Shown here piece by piece: positions 1 through 11,856 of a stretch of DNA of 64,000 nucleotides. The stretch lies in contig OY987230.1 of assembly GCA_963920705.1 (NCBI GenBank), forward strand, positions 16,393,320 through 16,457,319, given 5' to 3'. The first letter of the stretch is position 1; every line of letters begins with the position of its first letter. A model generated the notes under the pieces. That model was given only the letters and a program-made list of their open reading frames with translations, was not told where the DNA came from and did not search any database. This DNA comes from Odiellus spinosus (taxonomy: Eukaryota > Arthropoda > Arachnida > Opiliones > Phalangiidae). Made by a program: the position numbers and the translations under genes.

Positions 1-784
1 GAAAAACATATTAAACGTCCCAAAGCGTTTTTCACCGACAATATTTTTGCTATACTGTACGGTATTTAAGAAATGTTGAAAATGGTTTCCTATCGGGTTT
101 TTGGATGGTATTTTTTTATATTTTTTCTTATTTCCGAACTATAAGATTGATAGCCCAAACGGCCGTGGAAGCTTTCTTCAAAATGTACGACCATAAATTT
201 TCAGTTTTCCACAAAAATTTGGTTATTTTTATTTATTTTTTTCTATAACCCTTCTAAATATATACGCTTTTCACTCACCAACATTTGGTTTTGCGGGAAA
301 ACTTTTATGGATGTTTTCCCCTCATCCCTTACGGGGAAAAAACCTTATTCTTCACGTTTCTGATCTTGAAAACTTTAACGAATATAGCTTCCAAAACAAT
401 TTAAGGTCAAATATCGTGTAATAAAAAATCGTTTACTCAAAAAAATACCCGCTTTGAATTATTAAATTTTCTTCAAAATGGTAGAATGCTTCAAATAGGG
501 TGCGAAAATTGTTGGATAATGTCAATTATGTTGGAAAAATGTTTGAAAACGATTTTTAACAGTTTTGACAAAATGAAAAAGGGCAGACAAATGAACAAAT
601 CTTATAATCCTTCCCAAGTTATATAGTTAAGAGAGCCTTTTCAAATCTCTAAGTATATTCTAAAAGAAGAGTTTTGAAATCATAAAATACTTCCCAAACA
701 GCTTTTAACATCCCAATTATGGTAGGAAAAACTCCATTATCCATGCAAGATAAGAAATTCCTTCCTAAAAGAACAGCTTATAAA
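1..784. other. AT-rich spacer, no gene seen
   Basis: No open frame of useful length and no recognisable element is visible here. The only local structure noticed is a short hairpin-capable stretch near 314-345, where GTTTTCCCC faces GGGGAAAAAAC across about 11 bases. Confidence 0.5.
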
Positions 785-1006
785 ATCCCAGAATTCCTCA
801 GAATATGGATATATAGCTAATGAAATCTCAGAATTCCTCAGAATATGATGGACATACAGCTAATGAGATCTCAGAATTCTTAAGAATAAGATGGATATAT
901 AGCTAATGAAATTTCAGAATAAAATTGATATACAGCTTTTGAAATTTTAGAATTCCTCAGATTAAGATGGATATACGGCTTAAGAGATCTCAGAATTCTG
1001 CAGAAA
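785..1006. repeat. Degenerate ~46-bp minisatellite, about 5 copies
   Basis: A phrase of the form TCTCAGAATTCCTCAGAAT followed by ATGGATATATAGCTAATGA recurs about five times with substitutions and small indels. The copies have diverged noticeably, so the array is old compared with the homogeneous arrays elsewhere in the window. Confidence 0.7.
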
Positions 1007-1484
1007 ATATGTAAAATTGCATTTGACATCACTTCAAGCTCATTTTTAACGAGACTCGCCCTTTACTTGTTCTTCACCTCGTGGATATGTGAGTCATTAG
1101 TAAGGAAATCTTTTTATCTGTTATACGCTGTTGGTACATCAGTTGCTGGGGCCCGGAAAGGGTTTAGAATTTAAAATTAAGCACCGGCCAAAGATTCCCT
1201 CTGATTTTTAATGGAGAAATGTCGGTGCATATATGTAGGATAATTTATTACTTTTCTTTTAACCTTCACGTGCATGCACTATATATTATATTCCCCAAAA
1301 TCACTCGTCCGCTTCTTAAGCTTAACTTATATAAGAGATTTAAATTGTATATAAAAATCGCGCTATTTGCCAGGGTTATTGATGGGGGATTAGGTTTCTT
1401 CTAAAATATTTTAAAGTGAGGATAACTAAAACAAAGACAGGGTGACAAAAAAAGGGGGGAGGTTTTCTTTCTAAAGGTGCTTTC
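1007..1484. other. AT-rich spacer, no gene seen
   Basis: A 61-codon open frame at 1219-1404 (plus) is the longest here. It has no recognisable motif, a lysine, leucine and tyrosine composition expected of AT-rich noncoding DNA, and no supporting context, so it is not called as a gene. Confidence 0.45.
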
Positions 1485-1828
1485 GTTTTATGCCTTGGTT
1501 ACGGCCATTTTAAGATATGGGTCATTTTTGGAAATTTTGCTCGATTTCTGTTAGTGGCGAGGCATCTTTTTCGAGTGGCGAGGCAGGATTTTACAATTTT
1601 AAATATAGGGAACGTCTACTTTCTCATGATGAAATCGGTTTATGCCTTGGTGATCGTAGTGAAAGGTTACGGCCATTTTAAGATAGGGGTCATAGCTTGA
1701 TTCCTATTTAGTGGCGAGGCATGATTTTCTTATTTTAAAATAATCTAGGGAAAATCTACTTTCTCATGATGCAATCGGTTTATGCCTATGAGATTGTAGA
1801 GAAAAATTACGGCCTTTTTAAGATATTA
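1485..1828. repeat. ~140-152-bp repeat, about 2.5 tandem copies (family R140)
   Basis: The landmarks TTTATGCC, TTACGGCCATTTTAAGATA, GTGGCGAGGCA and CTACTTTCTCATGATG recur in the same order, with TTTATGCC near 1487, 1639 and 1779. A single diverged copy lies at 43,015-43,135, so this is a dispersed repeat that has also become tandem here. I do not recognise the family. Confidence 0.7.
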
Positions 1829-2283
1829 CACGTTTTATCTCCCCTTTAAAATGATTCTTATTGGAGATACTGAACTATATCAGATAAATACGCAATTTCT
1901 TAAAACCCAGAATTTGGAAGTTTTATGATTTTGATAAGATCTTTAAAAATTCATCTTGAGGTATTTGTCAGAGATTTAGTTGGGTGTAAGAGCAGAATCA
2001 TAAATAAAATGAGCCTATAACCAATTACTTAGGAAGGTGGCAGATATTGAACTAAAAATATAAAGTCAGTACGTTCAAAGCATATGGTTTCAAAGTTAGG
2101 ATTAGGTTTAGATATTTTGTTTAAAAATAAAAAATAAAATAACCTTCACATTTTAAAAATCCAGGATAGAAAAATAAATACCGAAGGTTCAAACTTAAAA
2201 TGATGGATGGGGTTTCGACGAATAGAAACTCAAAACTATATAGGAAAAATACCTAAAAAGATAGGGTTGATCAGTTAAACTTT
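1829..2283. other. AT-rich spacer, no gene seen
   Basis: Low-complexity A/T-biased sequence without a useful open frame. No element boundary was recognised before the family A element that starts at about 2284. Confidence 0.45.
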
Positions 2284-2617
2284 CTTAAACTTGAAATAAA
2301 TTTAAAACTTATCCCGAAAATAGGCTTAGCTGGATTCATGGAGACCCTGATTTTCTAGCGTATAAGGGCTAGCGACCAATGAGCAAAGGCCCGTCGTTAA
2401 GGCGACATCTCCACGAGAATTTCAATAACATTCGATTGGTTGCTAGACCTTATACGCGAGGAAATCAAGATCTCCATGAATCCAGCTAAGCCTAAATATT
2501 ATGATGATAAATTTTAAATTTATTTCTAGTTTAATATTTGTTTGTAAATTTTTTTACTGATATTTAAACGATAAAGAATCGGTTAAAAATCACTTGTTAG
2601 GCTGCATTCTCCCTTTA
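2284..2617. mobile_element. MITE-like element, family A (left end truncated)
   Basis: The element has long inverted arms. The left arm reads AAATAAATTTAAAACTTA then AATAGGCTTAGCTGGATTC, and the right arm reads ATGAATCCAGCTAAGCCTA then TTTAAATTTATTTCTAG. The right end runs to CACTTGTTAGGCTGCATTCT and stops at CCCTTTA, matching the terminus seen in other copies. The outermost part of the left arm (TTAAAGGGAGAATG and following) is missing. No transposase is encoded, so it would need an autonomous partner elsewhere. Confidence 0.75.
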
Positions 2618-3426
2618 CGGGTCAACCAATAATTACAGGAAGAACGAAAGAAAGGTTCAACTATTCAAATAGATATAGGAAGACAAAGGTGAAAGCGCGT
2701 GCGGGGGTCACATACTGAAGAAGAAGATAGTGATTTATTCATGACAAATGAAGTTCATTGTTTCGTTCCTTTTATACGCGGTTCTGGTCGCCATAGCAAC
2801 ATAAATTAGCTTCCAATTGAGAGACCAATGAATGGGTCTGGCACGAGCTCCAAATGGAACTAACAAGGAGGACGCTGCGTGCGTGTTATAAAGAAAGAAA
2901 AGGAAAAAAAATGTACGTAGTGAAAGAAATCGTAGTCGCGGAGCGAGGTTTCATACAACCGCGTCAGATGCAGGGAACAGAATTAAAAGTTAGAAGAAGA
3001 AAAAAAAAAAAAGAATAAAATGGAGAGCGGAACAGAGAAGATAATCAAATTGTTTTTAAACCGCTGGCAAAATTAAATACAGGTTAATTAATGAGGTCTG
3101 TCTTCGCAGACAGTTTTAAACATCAAAGCGGTCAATTTATATTATTTAAAAATAATTAAAATTTGATTTAAATTAAAATTTATTTCAGAAAAGAGGGAAT
3201 GAAGTGGCTTTGTATTGATATGTTAAAACTATATCTAACTATTTAAAAAATATACAGACCAATAACTTACTCGGAAAGTATAGGATTAACAAATATATTA
3301 TAATAATACTAATTTCGAATTATCAGATTACTTTATTCTATATTGTAGAGTATTTTAAGATATAATATGAATGTTTGCAGTCTATAACAAATTAATAAGT
3401 TACGAAATTTCGAAAAATAACGTTCT
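2618..3426. other. Spacer with a GC-richer patch (2690-2990)
   Basis: Between about 2690 and 2990 the sequence is noticeably richer in CpG (GCGCGTGCGGGGG, GTCGCGGAGCGAGG, CAACCGCGTCAG) than its surroundings and holds the X-box-like site annotated separately. A poly-A stretch lies near 3000-3014. No coding frame is supported. The patch could be a regulatory region or a decayed element. Confidence 0.35.
2787..2800. promoter_or_regulatory. X-box-like palindromic site (RFX consensus match)
   Basis: The 14-mer GTCGCCATAGCAAC fits the RFX-factor X-box pattern GTNRCC, 0-3 bases, RGYAAC in both half-sites. In animals this motif is known upstream of ciliary genes. An ATTGAGAGACCAATGAATGG segment with a CCAAT-type core follows closely. 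No adjacent gene is visible, and a match this short can arise by chance. Confidence 0.3.
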
Positions 3427-3447
3427 TGTTTCATTCTCCCTTTAAAG
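3427..3447. mobile_element. Isolated family A terminus
   Basis: GTTTCATTCTCCCTTTAAAG is the family A right end, while the DNA to its left does not align with the family beyond the last 20 or so bases. It is either a relic or a very diverged copy. Confidence 0.4.
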
Positions 3448-5329
3448 ACTATAGGCAGTAATTGTTAAGTTACTAAGAGATGAGTGCAAAATTAAATTAA
3501 CGAAAGATTCGCAGCTCCGTGTGCACGACATTATATTAAATCAGTTTGAAATTTCAATATGTACAACGCTAGCTTCCATCTGATCTCTTTATGACTTTCA
3601 GTTAGAGAGGAGAGGTAACTCCAAGTTTTGTTAGCGCTGAAAACGCACACTGATTCTACCTACAATCGTCCAAACCCCATAAAATTAGTACAAGAAAGGG
3701 TATAGAGTTTGGTGGTTTATCAGACCGTCATCATATAACATCCTACGCTTCCTGTATATCACGGGCTCCCTCCGACATTCCTATACTATCTTTATACCTT
3801 CAAGTTGCGTAGATTATATGTAGAAACCAACCGGATGAATGAAAGCGCAAAAAAAGTATGGAAAAAGACGGAAAAAGAGCGCAAGAAAGGTATGAAAAAA
3901 GGCGGGAAAAAAGAAAGTGAGGAGAGGTATAGGAAAAAAAAAAAGGCGGGAAAAAACAAGCGCCAGGCAAATTGGCGCGAACTAGGAACTATCCGCCAAT
4001 GATATACCATATATATTTCTACCCAGCTTGTCCTGTCACTGATGGCAAAGGCTTAGAGAATCTGGTTCAATTTTATCGCCTTGGTAACCAGCGAAGGTGA
4101 AGGAAAGGGGAGAAATACACGAGCAAAAAAAAGGTCACGGTTCATCAAGAAGCGGAGCCTCGGAAAATGTTTTCAACAAAATTGACGAAGGAGGCGCGCG
4201 GATATGGAGAAAAGGAACCATCAGCGTGAAAGAACTGGGTCATTTTCTTCGCTATTCAAAAGTTAAGCGGATTGCTAAATTGACCGCGCGCACGAGCCCG
4301 CGAACCCAACGCTTATCCCATTCCACGGGAAGCGTCATCTCGAAACCAAAAGGCCTTATTTCGATGTTTCATCAACTTGGTTTCATTCTATATACATACT
4401 CTTAAGAGGGACTAATATCCCACTCGAGGTTAATTCTCTAATATCGCAGTCGTTATGAAGAGCTAATAGTGTAATCATTACGAGCCGAGATCGTATAAAT
4501 AATCCAATTATACAGCTTATAATACGGTATAATAACTACAGGAATACAGGGTCTACATCTTGGTTAAATCACTAATAACATAGGGTTGGCATGAACAGAG
4601 TCAAGCGAGAATTAAGGCCTTATTTCGGTGTTTCAACAAATACGAGTGTATGGGGGCACTTGCGGTAAATAGAGAGAACAGATTCAATGCTCTTCAAACA
4701 CAATATCAATGATTGACAACGTGGGAACCCGTGAAAAATATAGGCCTACTTATGATTGAGAAAAATAATTTGTCATACTTATGTTGTTTATGATACTAAT
4801 AAATAAGTAAAATACCCTCTTAGATTTTAACCCAGAAAAAGGTTGAATAAGTCGTAAAAATCTAATGTAGCGAAAGTAATTTTCTTAACAACACAAAGTT
4901 ACAAACGAGCGCTTAATAACTAGAAATTCGTGAACAAACCATTACAAGCTAATGAGGCGAAAAAGAAAATAGATAAGGATTTGTCCGGATGTGTTAGATT
5001 ATTGGAAATAAAATATCAAAGCAAGCTAAAAACGTGAAAAAACCAAATTTCACAAGTTCCTAGAAAAATCATTCATATTGAGAATACATAGAAATTTTTC
5101 CCTTTGGTATTCGCTATTTTTACATAACACTCGCGGGCCGCTGCCAAGAAATGAGGTCGAATCATGGCGCGCTAAAAAAAGGTATAAATGGAACCAAATC
5201 TACCGAAAATAATATTGGTTTGGACTAAAACCAAGAGAAAAGGGAAGTAAAAATAAAATAAAAATCAGATTTATCCTCTGAACAAGGAAAATATAATTAC
5301 TTATTCTTGCTCTAATCCCAAAGGTTTGA
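3448..5329. other. Spacer; weak open frame 4097-4405 not called
   Basis: Two mutually antisense frames at 3792-4010 are products of a lysine-rich/phenylalanine-rich purine tract. A 102-codon plus-strand frame at 4097-4405 overlaps a GC-richer patch with GGCGCGCGG and GACCGCGCGCACGAGCCCGCG. It shows no motif, and I do not recognise it. A short phrase GGCCTTATTTCGRTGTTTCA occurs twice (near 4350 and 4617), suggesting a small duplicated repeat. Confidence 0.4.
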
Positions 5330-5720
5330 AGCCATGCTGTCAGCAATTTCAATTTGAGTAACATTTTAAGAAAGATCGTTAAAAAAGGATTATCTTGATG
5401 AAAACAAATCAGCATACTTTGCAAAAATTTTAAACATACTACTAGTTTACCAAAATTATTTTTGCAAACCTTACTCAAATTTTATCCCATTCGACTAGTT
5501 TACCCAATTCAATATTTGCAAACCAAATCTCTAAATCGTGTCAAAGTTGTTACTCATCCTACTAGTTTACGCAACTTCTTATTACAAACCGAATCTGCAA
5601 AAGTTAACTTTCTACTTCCTGACAAAAGGATTATCTAATTTTTGAAAACCAAATCTGAAAACCTTGTCCAACTTTTACCCATTCCAATTTAGTCGATCCA
5701 ACTTATTTTTTCCTCTAAAT
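5330..5720. repeat. Degenerate 52-68-bp tandem repeat
   Basis: ACTAGTTTAC recurs at about 5441, 5493 and 5561, each time followed by a TTGCAAACC or TTACAAACC phrase and a CCAAATCT or CCGAATCT phrase. A fourth weaker copy follows near 5640-5700. Copies are strongly diverged. Confidence 0.5.
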
Positions 5721-6409
5721 CTTAAAAGCTTCAAAGTGCAAAACGTTATTTTCTCTAGCGGTAACGGATAATTCTCTTGAGAACTTGTGAATATCAGTTT
5801 TGCATTTGATCATGATGTACTATTTATACAAATCACATTTATCGAATTGTCCGTTTGTCAGGTCGAAGAAGAAGAAGAAGAAGAAAAAAAAAAAAAAACA
5901 ACTGGTGTTCTGGTCATCAGTATCGTCATTATTATCGGACATGTTTTATACGAGATGGTACCCAACCCTTTTTCGGAAACAATATAATAATATAAAATAG
6001 ATACAATCGGAATAAATAATTTTGAAAGTTCAGCACTTATGAAGCTACTGTCTCTTCAATCTCTATGAATTATATTTCTCATAGAGATATAGTGAAAGCT
6101 AACTTAATACGTACTGTTAAGTCAAACGGATACTGAACATATAAAAAAAGGGAATGAATCGATTAAATAATCGATCCAGTAAAAAGAAATCGATACAGTC
6201 CCCGGACAAACGAAAAAAAAAAAAAAAAAAAAAAAAAAGAGCGACTTGTTCATTGGAAACATTCCAAAGTAAATGAAACTATCAAATAGGACATCATTTC
6301 GGATTTTTAGAAAAGTCTTCACTTCCATATTATCTAAAACTACAACTATACTATACTGACGAGATAAAGCTCAAAAGAAGTTGGCATTATGCGAAAAAGC
6401 TGTGGCGGA
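5721..6409. other. Spacer with simple-sequence tracts
   Basis: A GAA microsatellite (about 5865-5885) runs into a poly-A tract, and a second poly-A run of more than 20 bases lies at about 6211-6238. The short open frames across these tracts (lysine or phenylalanine runs) are artefacts of the simple sequence. Confidence 0.6.
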
Positions 6410-6442
6410 TTGATTTATAATGTTAAATCTCATAGAGAAGAA
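6410..6442. mobile_element. Family B element fragment
   Basis: TGTGGCGGATTGATTTATAA followed by TGTTAAATCTCATAGAG matches the family B terminus (GGCGGAGTGATAC, AATGTTAAACTCCATAG). No clear opposite end was found nearby. Confidence 0.45.
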
Positions 6443-7277
6443 ATTCCAATGGAACACTATAGTATAACATGTTATTTTTTTTTACTCCCATAAAGGGTAG
6501 GTGCACTGTACAAATTTTATCCACAAATGTGTGGATTATTAATTTAAGTTAATTATCTACAAATATTGCGAATATGTTAATTGGAATTAACATAGAATTC
6601 CCTGGTGGATATTAGATAATATCTGATTATCAATAAAAATAAATTATCGTGAATAATTTACTTCAAGGGTGATAGTCTAATTTAATTCTTATCAAAAACC
6701 TAGATCCTAATAATCAACGGGAAACGGTATAGTAGGCGTATATTTAAAAATATTTGAAATCTTACTACACTGGATTTAAAATTAGCAAAGAAGCTGCTGA
6801 TTGGCTGAAGGTTCTTACAACAGGCTCCAAATTAAACCTGTTTAATTAGTTATGTATAATTATTAGCTGAAATATAGTAAATCACGATTTAAAGGCATGG
6901 TTTAAGAGTAAATATCATGAATTAAAATTAGCATGATGTTTCATTTCATCTTCCCTTTAAGGATCACTCCCTTAGGCTGTATTTCATTTATAACCTTGTA
7001 AATCGCAGCATGAAACATCCCAGACCTTCAAAAGAGGGAGTGGGATTTTGTAGTGACAAATGAGGATCGCCGAATGCCGCCTTCATATAGAAAGATATTT
7101 CGAAAATTTATCATTGTAACAAACGCGTAACATATATAGTGCGTGATTTCTCCTGTTGAAAGTTGTTACCGGTACATTGATAGGTATACAAGACCATATT
7201 TTCTAAAATTAATATTTACAATTATAGATTAACTCGAAATCATTAATCTAGTTCTAAATCGATAATTTACCCTACCT
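6443..7277. other. AT-rich spacer with a family A-like terminus
   Basis: No gene is visible. GTTTCATTTCATCTTCCCTTTAAGG near 6928-6952 resembles the family A right end and may be a decayed copy. Confidence 0.4.
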
Positions 7278-7592
7278 GGTAAATTACCAGGGTAACGGTA
7301 ATTTCCCATTTTCTCTGGTAAATTACCAAAACGGTAATTTCCCATTTTCTCTGGTAAATTACCAAAACGGTAATTTCCCATTTTCTCTGGTAAATTACCA
7401 AAACGGTAATTTCCCATTTTCTCTGGTAAATTACCAAAACGGTAATTTCCCATTTTCTCTGGTAAATTACCAAAACGGTAATTTCCCATTTTCTCTGGTA
7501 AATTACCAAAACGGTAATTTCCCATTTTCTCTGGTAAATTACCAAAACGGTAATTTCCCATTTTCTCTGGTAAATTACCAAAACGGTAATTT
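7278..7592. repeat. 36-bp minisatellite, 8 near-identical full units
   Basis: The unit consists of ACGGTAATTTCCCATTTT followed by CTCTGGTAAATTACCAAA. ATTTCCCATTTT recurs at 7301, 7337, 7373, 7409, 7445, 7481, 7517 and 7553, an exact 36-bp spacing with no substitution seen in the internal units. Each unit contains the near-palindrome GGTAAATTACC. Because 36 is a multiple of 3, two minus-strand frames stay open (a 12-residue MGNYRFGNLPEK repeat in one). Lack of a start context and of flanking coding sequence argues against a gene. Confidence 0.9.
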
Positions 7593-8180
7593 ATAATTTA
7601 AACCTTTTTGGATTAACAGTGAACAAATTGCTAAGAAGAGAATCAAAATTATTCATGTTTGTTAAGGACATGTTTATGTAATTTTTCATGTCTGAAACAG
7701 CGAACCGTAAGAAAAACATATATATGCGTAATTTTGATGATAGATTTCAATATTGGAAAAATCGTGCGTTTGTTTCGAAATTACTTTATCGATTGGTTGC
7801 ATTTTTATTCGAAATTATCCAGGTTCGCGATAGAAACTTTGTAATCACATTTTAAACCTTTTTTGAAGATTGAAAATGAATGTTTTAAGGGCCAAGTATA
7901 TATTTTTCAAGTAGAAATGAAATTATTTTAAAAAATCTAATTGAAAGGTTTCAAAATCTTGTTCGATCACGTTTAGGCTTAGCACAGTTTGGAATGGAAA
8001 CAGTACGTATGCTAAAATAAATTAATTACATGTCACTAACCCTTTAAATTTGAACCGCAAGGCTTTAGTATACCCAAGCCTTCTACCAATCGAATTAGTT
8101 TAAAGGAAACCAATAATATCGTGCACAACCCTTATTGGAAAGAATGTAGGGCCAGTATTAGAAGTGATAATACATAAGTA
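7593..8180. other. AT-rich spacer, no gene seen
   Basis: No supported open frame, RNA gene or repeat was recognised here. Confidence 0.45.
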
Positions 8181-8540
8181 GCTATGGCGGAGTGATACCT
8201 AATGTTAAACTCCATAGCCAAAAAAATAGTACTTAAGAATGTTATAGTTTTAAGTATAAAGATCGTGGTGTAAAGAGAATTAAATGGCGCGTGCTTTGAA
8301 ATCTGATCGAGGTTTGGGGAAAAAAATTCTCTCTGCAGATTCTTCGGACTTGGGCCTATCGTAAATGCAGTATGCGGCTATAAGGGTCATTTAACGTTCT
8401 CAATTATTTAATCCGAGTGGTTGGAAAAGGCGTGAGTGAAATACTATACACGCAAGTTCAGAGTAAGATAGAAAGTTAAAAAAAAACGATCTACTTTAAT
8501 TTCTATGGAGTGTAACATTAGGTATATCTCCGCCACTGTA
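8181..8540. mobile_element. MITE-like element, family B (complete copy)
   Basis: The left end is CTATGGCGGAGTGATACC then TAATGTTAAACTCCATAG. The right end is its inverse: CTATGGAGTGTAACATTA then GGTATATCTCCGCCA. The arms of roughly 35 bp face each other over about 290 bp of AT-rich filler with no coding capacity. Confidence 0.75.
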
Positions 8541-9959
8541 TCCTATAGTATAAGTTTTTCCGACTTCTTAAAACTAATAATCGTTATAGACCGTAATATT
8601 TTATGTAAACAAAGAAAGGCACGACAAATTTCCGGTTCACGCGCAAAATAGCGCTTGATTTAGAAATATATATATAGTGACGTGTGCGGTACGCGTGAAA
8701 CGGAAATACGTCAAGGCTCAGGATTCTTCCAATTTAACAAGCATAAAAGGATTACCGAGTATTAATGATTTTACCATGCCCAGGGATTTCAGCAAAATCC
8801 GACAAATAAGAAGGGGAAATAGGGACCAAACTTTCTAAGTATTAACCATACAGACCGATTTTCAATGAAAATAGGATCTTTATTACTAAAAATATAATGT
8901 TTGCCTTTTAGAACAGCTAGGTGGAAACTCCTAGGATACTTTTTTCATCTTCCCTGCGTATTCCCGAGGAGTGCATTAATTAGAAGTTATTCAAGGCCCC
9001 CTTGGGAACCACCTAGACTTCTAAGTAGATATCCTAAAACTTAGAAAATAGAGTAATTTACCTTATACCTATTTTAGGGTGGTTTTGGGAACTAATAAAA
9101 AACAGGAACTTCAGGGACGTCTACATGAAAGCTGACATACAGTATTTAATTTTGTAATGTATTTACTATGAGCGCCTGTAGAAGTGTTCTAACACACTTG
9201 CGTCAGAGCTCGGGAAAAAGACGTCTACCAGGGGCACGGGCGAGAAAACAAATTGGGTATATAAATTACTTCGAAATTTTTACATTTGTTCAGCAAACTA
9301 TAACTATAACTATAACGAACGCTGGGGCGGATTTATACACAACGTTAACCTTCACAGGAAATAAAAATAGTTTAGTAGCCACGCCTTAAAGAACACTATA
9401 TAATCAGAATCAAAAAGACCGCCATATAATATTAAATTTCACCCTGATTTTGCAGCCTACGTAAAACTAACAGGGTTCTTTGTATCTAAGGAAGCCAATT
9501 ATAAGTAAATAAGAGGTAACCGAGCTTTGTACGAGCTGTCAAATTAAGGCGAAATATACTATTTAATATACGCTAGCTAATTAAGTAGCACCACTGCAAA
9601 AGTTTATAACAAGATTTTCGTTTCGTGGAAAAACCTGCTCGTGAAAGAGTTTTCCTTCTTAACTTCTTATACGCTCACGTTCGGGTAAAACCCAATCAGG
9701 TGGGTAGGAAATCCCTTAATTTGCATACCGGTACCCGTACGTACGCGGTTAAATGTTTCCCCGCCCTTACTTAAAGTGGCCGAACGCTGGCATCATAAAA
9801 TATTATTCGCAGAGGTTCTGAATTAGCCGAAAGCCTTAAAGGGATCGTGAAACAGAAATGACTAAATATTATTAATGATGAATCTTCTAGAATTAGACTT
9901 AAAGCTAGTTACATATTTTAATTATTTAATTAATTTAATTTAGTTAAAGTAACAAGTAC
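8541..9959. other. Spacer with a CpG-containing inverted repeat at 8628-8708
   Basis: TTTCCGGTTCACGCG near 8629 faces CGCGTGAAACGGAAA near 8693, enclosing TAGCGCTTGATTT and a TATATATATA run. The 73-codon frame at 9168-9389 has no recognisable motif. Nothing else is supported. Confidence 0.4.
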
Positions 9960-10035
9960 GAGAAAGCTTTCGGCCTCGGAAGGTCTTCTTCAGTCTAATC
10001 AGCACAATAGATTAGAACCAAATATTATTTCAAAA
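9960..10035 (-). repeat. Dispersed repeat fragment related to fold-back G
   Basis: Read on the minus strand, a CTGAAGAAGACCTTCC segment followed by GAGGCCGAAAGCTTTC resembles a segment of the fold-back at 38,181-38,372 (GAAGACTTCAATCC, GGTCGAAAGC). The flanking CAATAGATTAGAACC also has a counterpart there (AATAGATTGGGTTC). This is the end of an interspersed repeat of unknown class. Confidence 0.4.
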
Positions 10036-11650
10036 CTATACCGTAAATTAGTAATTAAACAGAAATTAGTAATAATCTAATAAAACTTTCACCCTCCATT
10101 TTATTCCTATAATTTGTCTTTTGTTCGTTGCGCAGAAACAAGACGTCAGAAAAAGAGGAAATAAGTGAGATCTCGAGCTTAATCATGCACACTATATAGA
10201 TTTAAAAAGGATATTTCCACCCATCAGGATTTCCTTTTTAGAGCTGGTTGGAACAAAATGATGTACAAAAATAAAGCCGTTTGTGCCGAGATTAGGGCGG
10301 AGTTACCTAGCAGGAAACGGATATGACGTCTTATATGGCCACTCGGCGGGGAAACGGGGACAAAAAGGAAGACTCCCTGGATGGTAGAACAACTTTTGAA
10401 GCTCCCAGACTCCCTGTTCGGAAATTAGCCCCTGTAAGAGATTAGAATCCAACGAATATGGGCCCTCCAAAACTCGACCATATAACTTTCGATTTCTATC
10501 CACGAAACAAAAACTGAATACAGGGATGTTATGAAAAGGAGAAATAAAGGGTAATTAGGAATATACGGCAATGAAAGTGGTGTTTATCTTTGCTATAATT
10601 CAGAGCATTTCTACGGATGAAATTGAGTTCTGATTCTGTTCTGAGAGCGAAGGAAAGGGAACCAAGTCCCTTGGAGAGTTTCCCCCTTTTTCCTTTCGAA
10701 AGAGCTTTTCAGATTTGAGTTTTACTCGATGTACAAAAGCTTCTACGCTACTCATTTCCTCGGAGAAACTAAATCGAGAGATAATAGGGAGTTTAATTTT
10801 GAGAATACTGAATTCTTAAACTGATTTCTTGCTCCAGATCGCATCCGAAAAGAGTATATGGGTTAAAGTACATTTTAGAATGAAGAGGAATTAAACTTTT
10901 CTATCTAACGAGGAAATTTACATTTTTACACCAAAGTTACACTTTCGATGTAACAAGATATGGGTTTAACCACTTTGACTGAAAAATCGTGTAATTTCTT
11001 GCACACAAAGGCTTAGCAACGTGTTGAAAATTAATTATAAATTAAAGTAACTTCATCGTGGGTTAATTACCTTATTTCAAGATGGTACGTAAAAATATTA
11101 ATGTTGAAGGTAAGAAAAAACTGACTACTTTTATCCTCTATTCACTTTAATATTGCGTATCAATCCGCCTCAACTTTAACTATTACGCAAACATCTACCA
11201 TTTACAGAAGATGCGAGACCATCATTAAAATTTCCATTATATTGTAAACGATTGTAATAACAATAAAATACATTCGATTCGCATTAAGGGGGCAGAATAG
11301 TATGTCAAATATTTCCGATCTATTTTTAGCTTTAAAATAGGTATGAAGTACGTTTTCCGTTCTATTACATAAGCGTATAAACTAAAACTCCATTGAGAGG
11401 AAACTCCTTTTTTTCTCTTTTCTATAAGATGCCAAAGAAGAAGATACAGATACTTAGGGTTAAAGGGATAATGAAACCGGAACAAAAATGGCAATTACAT
11501 CTATTCCTTAAATTTTAAATAGGCCTAATTCTTTGGTAAAAAAATACAATCAAATATTAACTTAATCCATCCATGAATATCGCTGTAACTGTGCCTCTAC
11601 ATCTAGCCAATGAGGCTTTATTCTTATATTATCACGTTTAAAAACTAGGC
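10036..11650. other. Spacer, no gene seen
   Basis: The longest frames are a 66-codon minus-strand one at 10,303-10,503, in a slightly GC-richer patch, and an 85-codon one at 11,237-11,494. Neither shows a motif or a coding context. No repeat boundary was recognised. Confidence 0.4.
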
Positions 11651-11856
11651 TTAAAGGAACTGAAAATCCCCCGGCGAGTTACCCTACATTTAGAAATGAC
11701 GTCACAACTCCGACGGGTTTCACGTCAAACTCGTTGTCAGAGTAGCTTATATATACTTACCCCCTAAGGGGTGTGACGTCAATGACAATGAAAAAGTGCT
11801 ATTTTTCAAAAAAGTATAGTAGGGGTGATTCGCCGGGGAATATACAGTTCCTTTAA
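11651..11856. mobile_element. MITE-like element, family C (206 bp)
   Basis: The termini are inverted: TTAAAGGAACTGAAAATCCC on the left and CAGTTCCTTTAA on the right. Subterminal CCCCGGCGAGTTACCCTAC is inverted as GTAGGGGTGATTCGCCGGGG. TTAA lies at both ends, as with TTAA-targeting (piggyBac-type) elements, though it is also part of the terminal repeat. The interior carries TGACGTCA-type motifs (AATGACGTCACA, GTGACGTCAATGACA). A second copy is at 54,831-55,011. Confidence 0.75.

Noticed and set aside
7278-7592. CRISPR-like 36-bp repeats or a GNYRFGNLPEK repeat protein
   Set aside because: There are no spacers between the 36-bp units. The open frames exist only because 36 is a multiple of 3, and there is no flanking gene structure.
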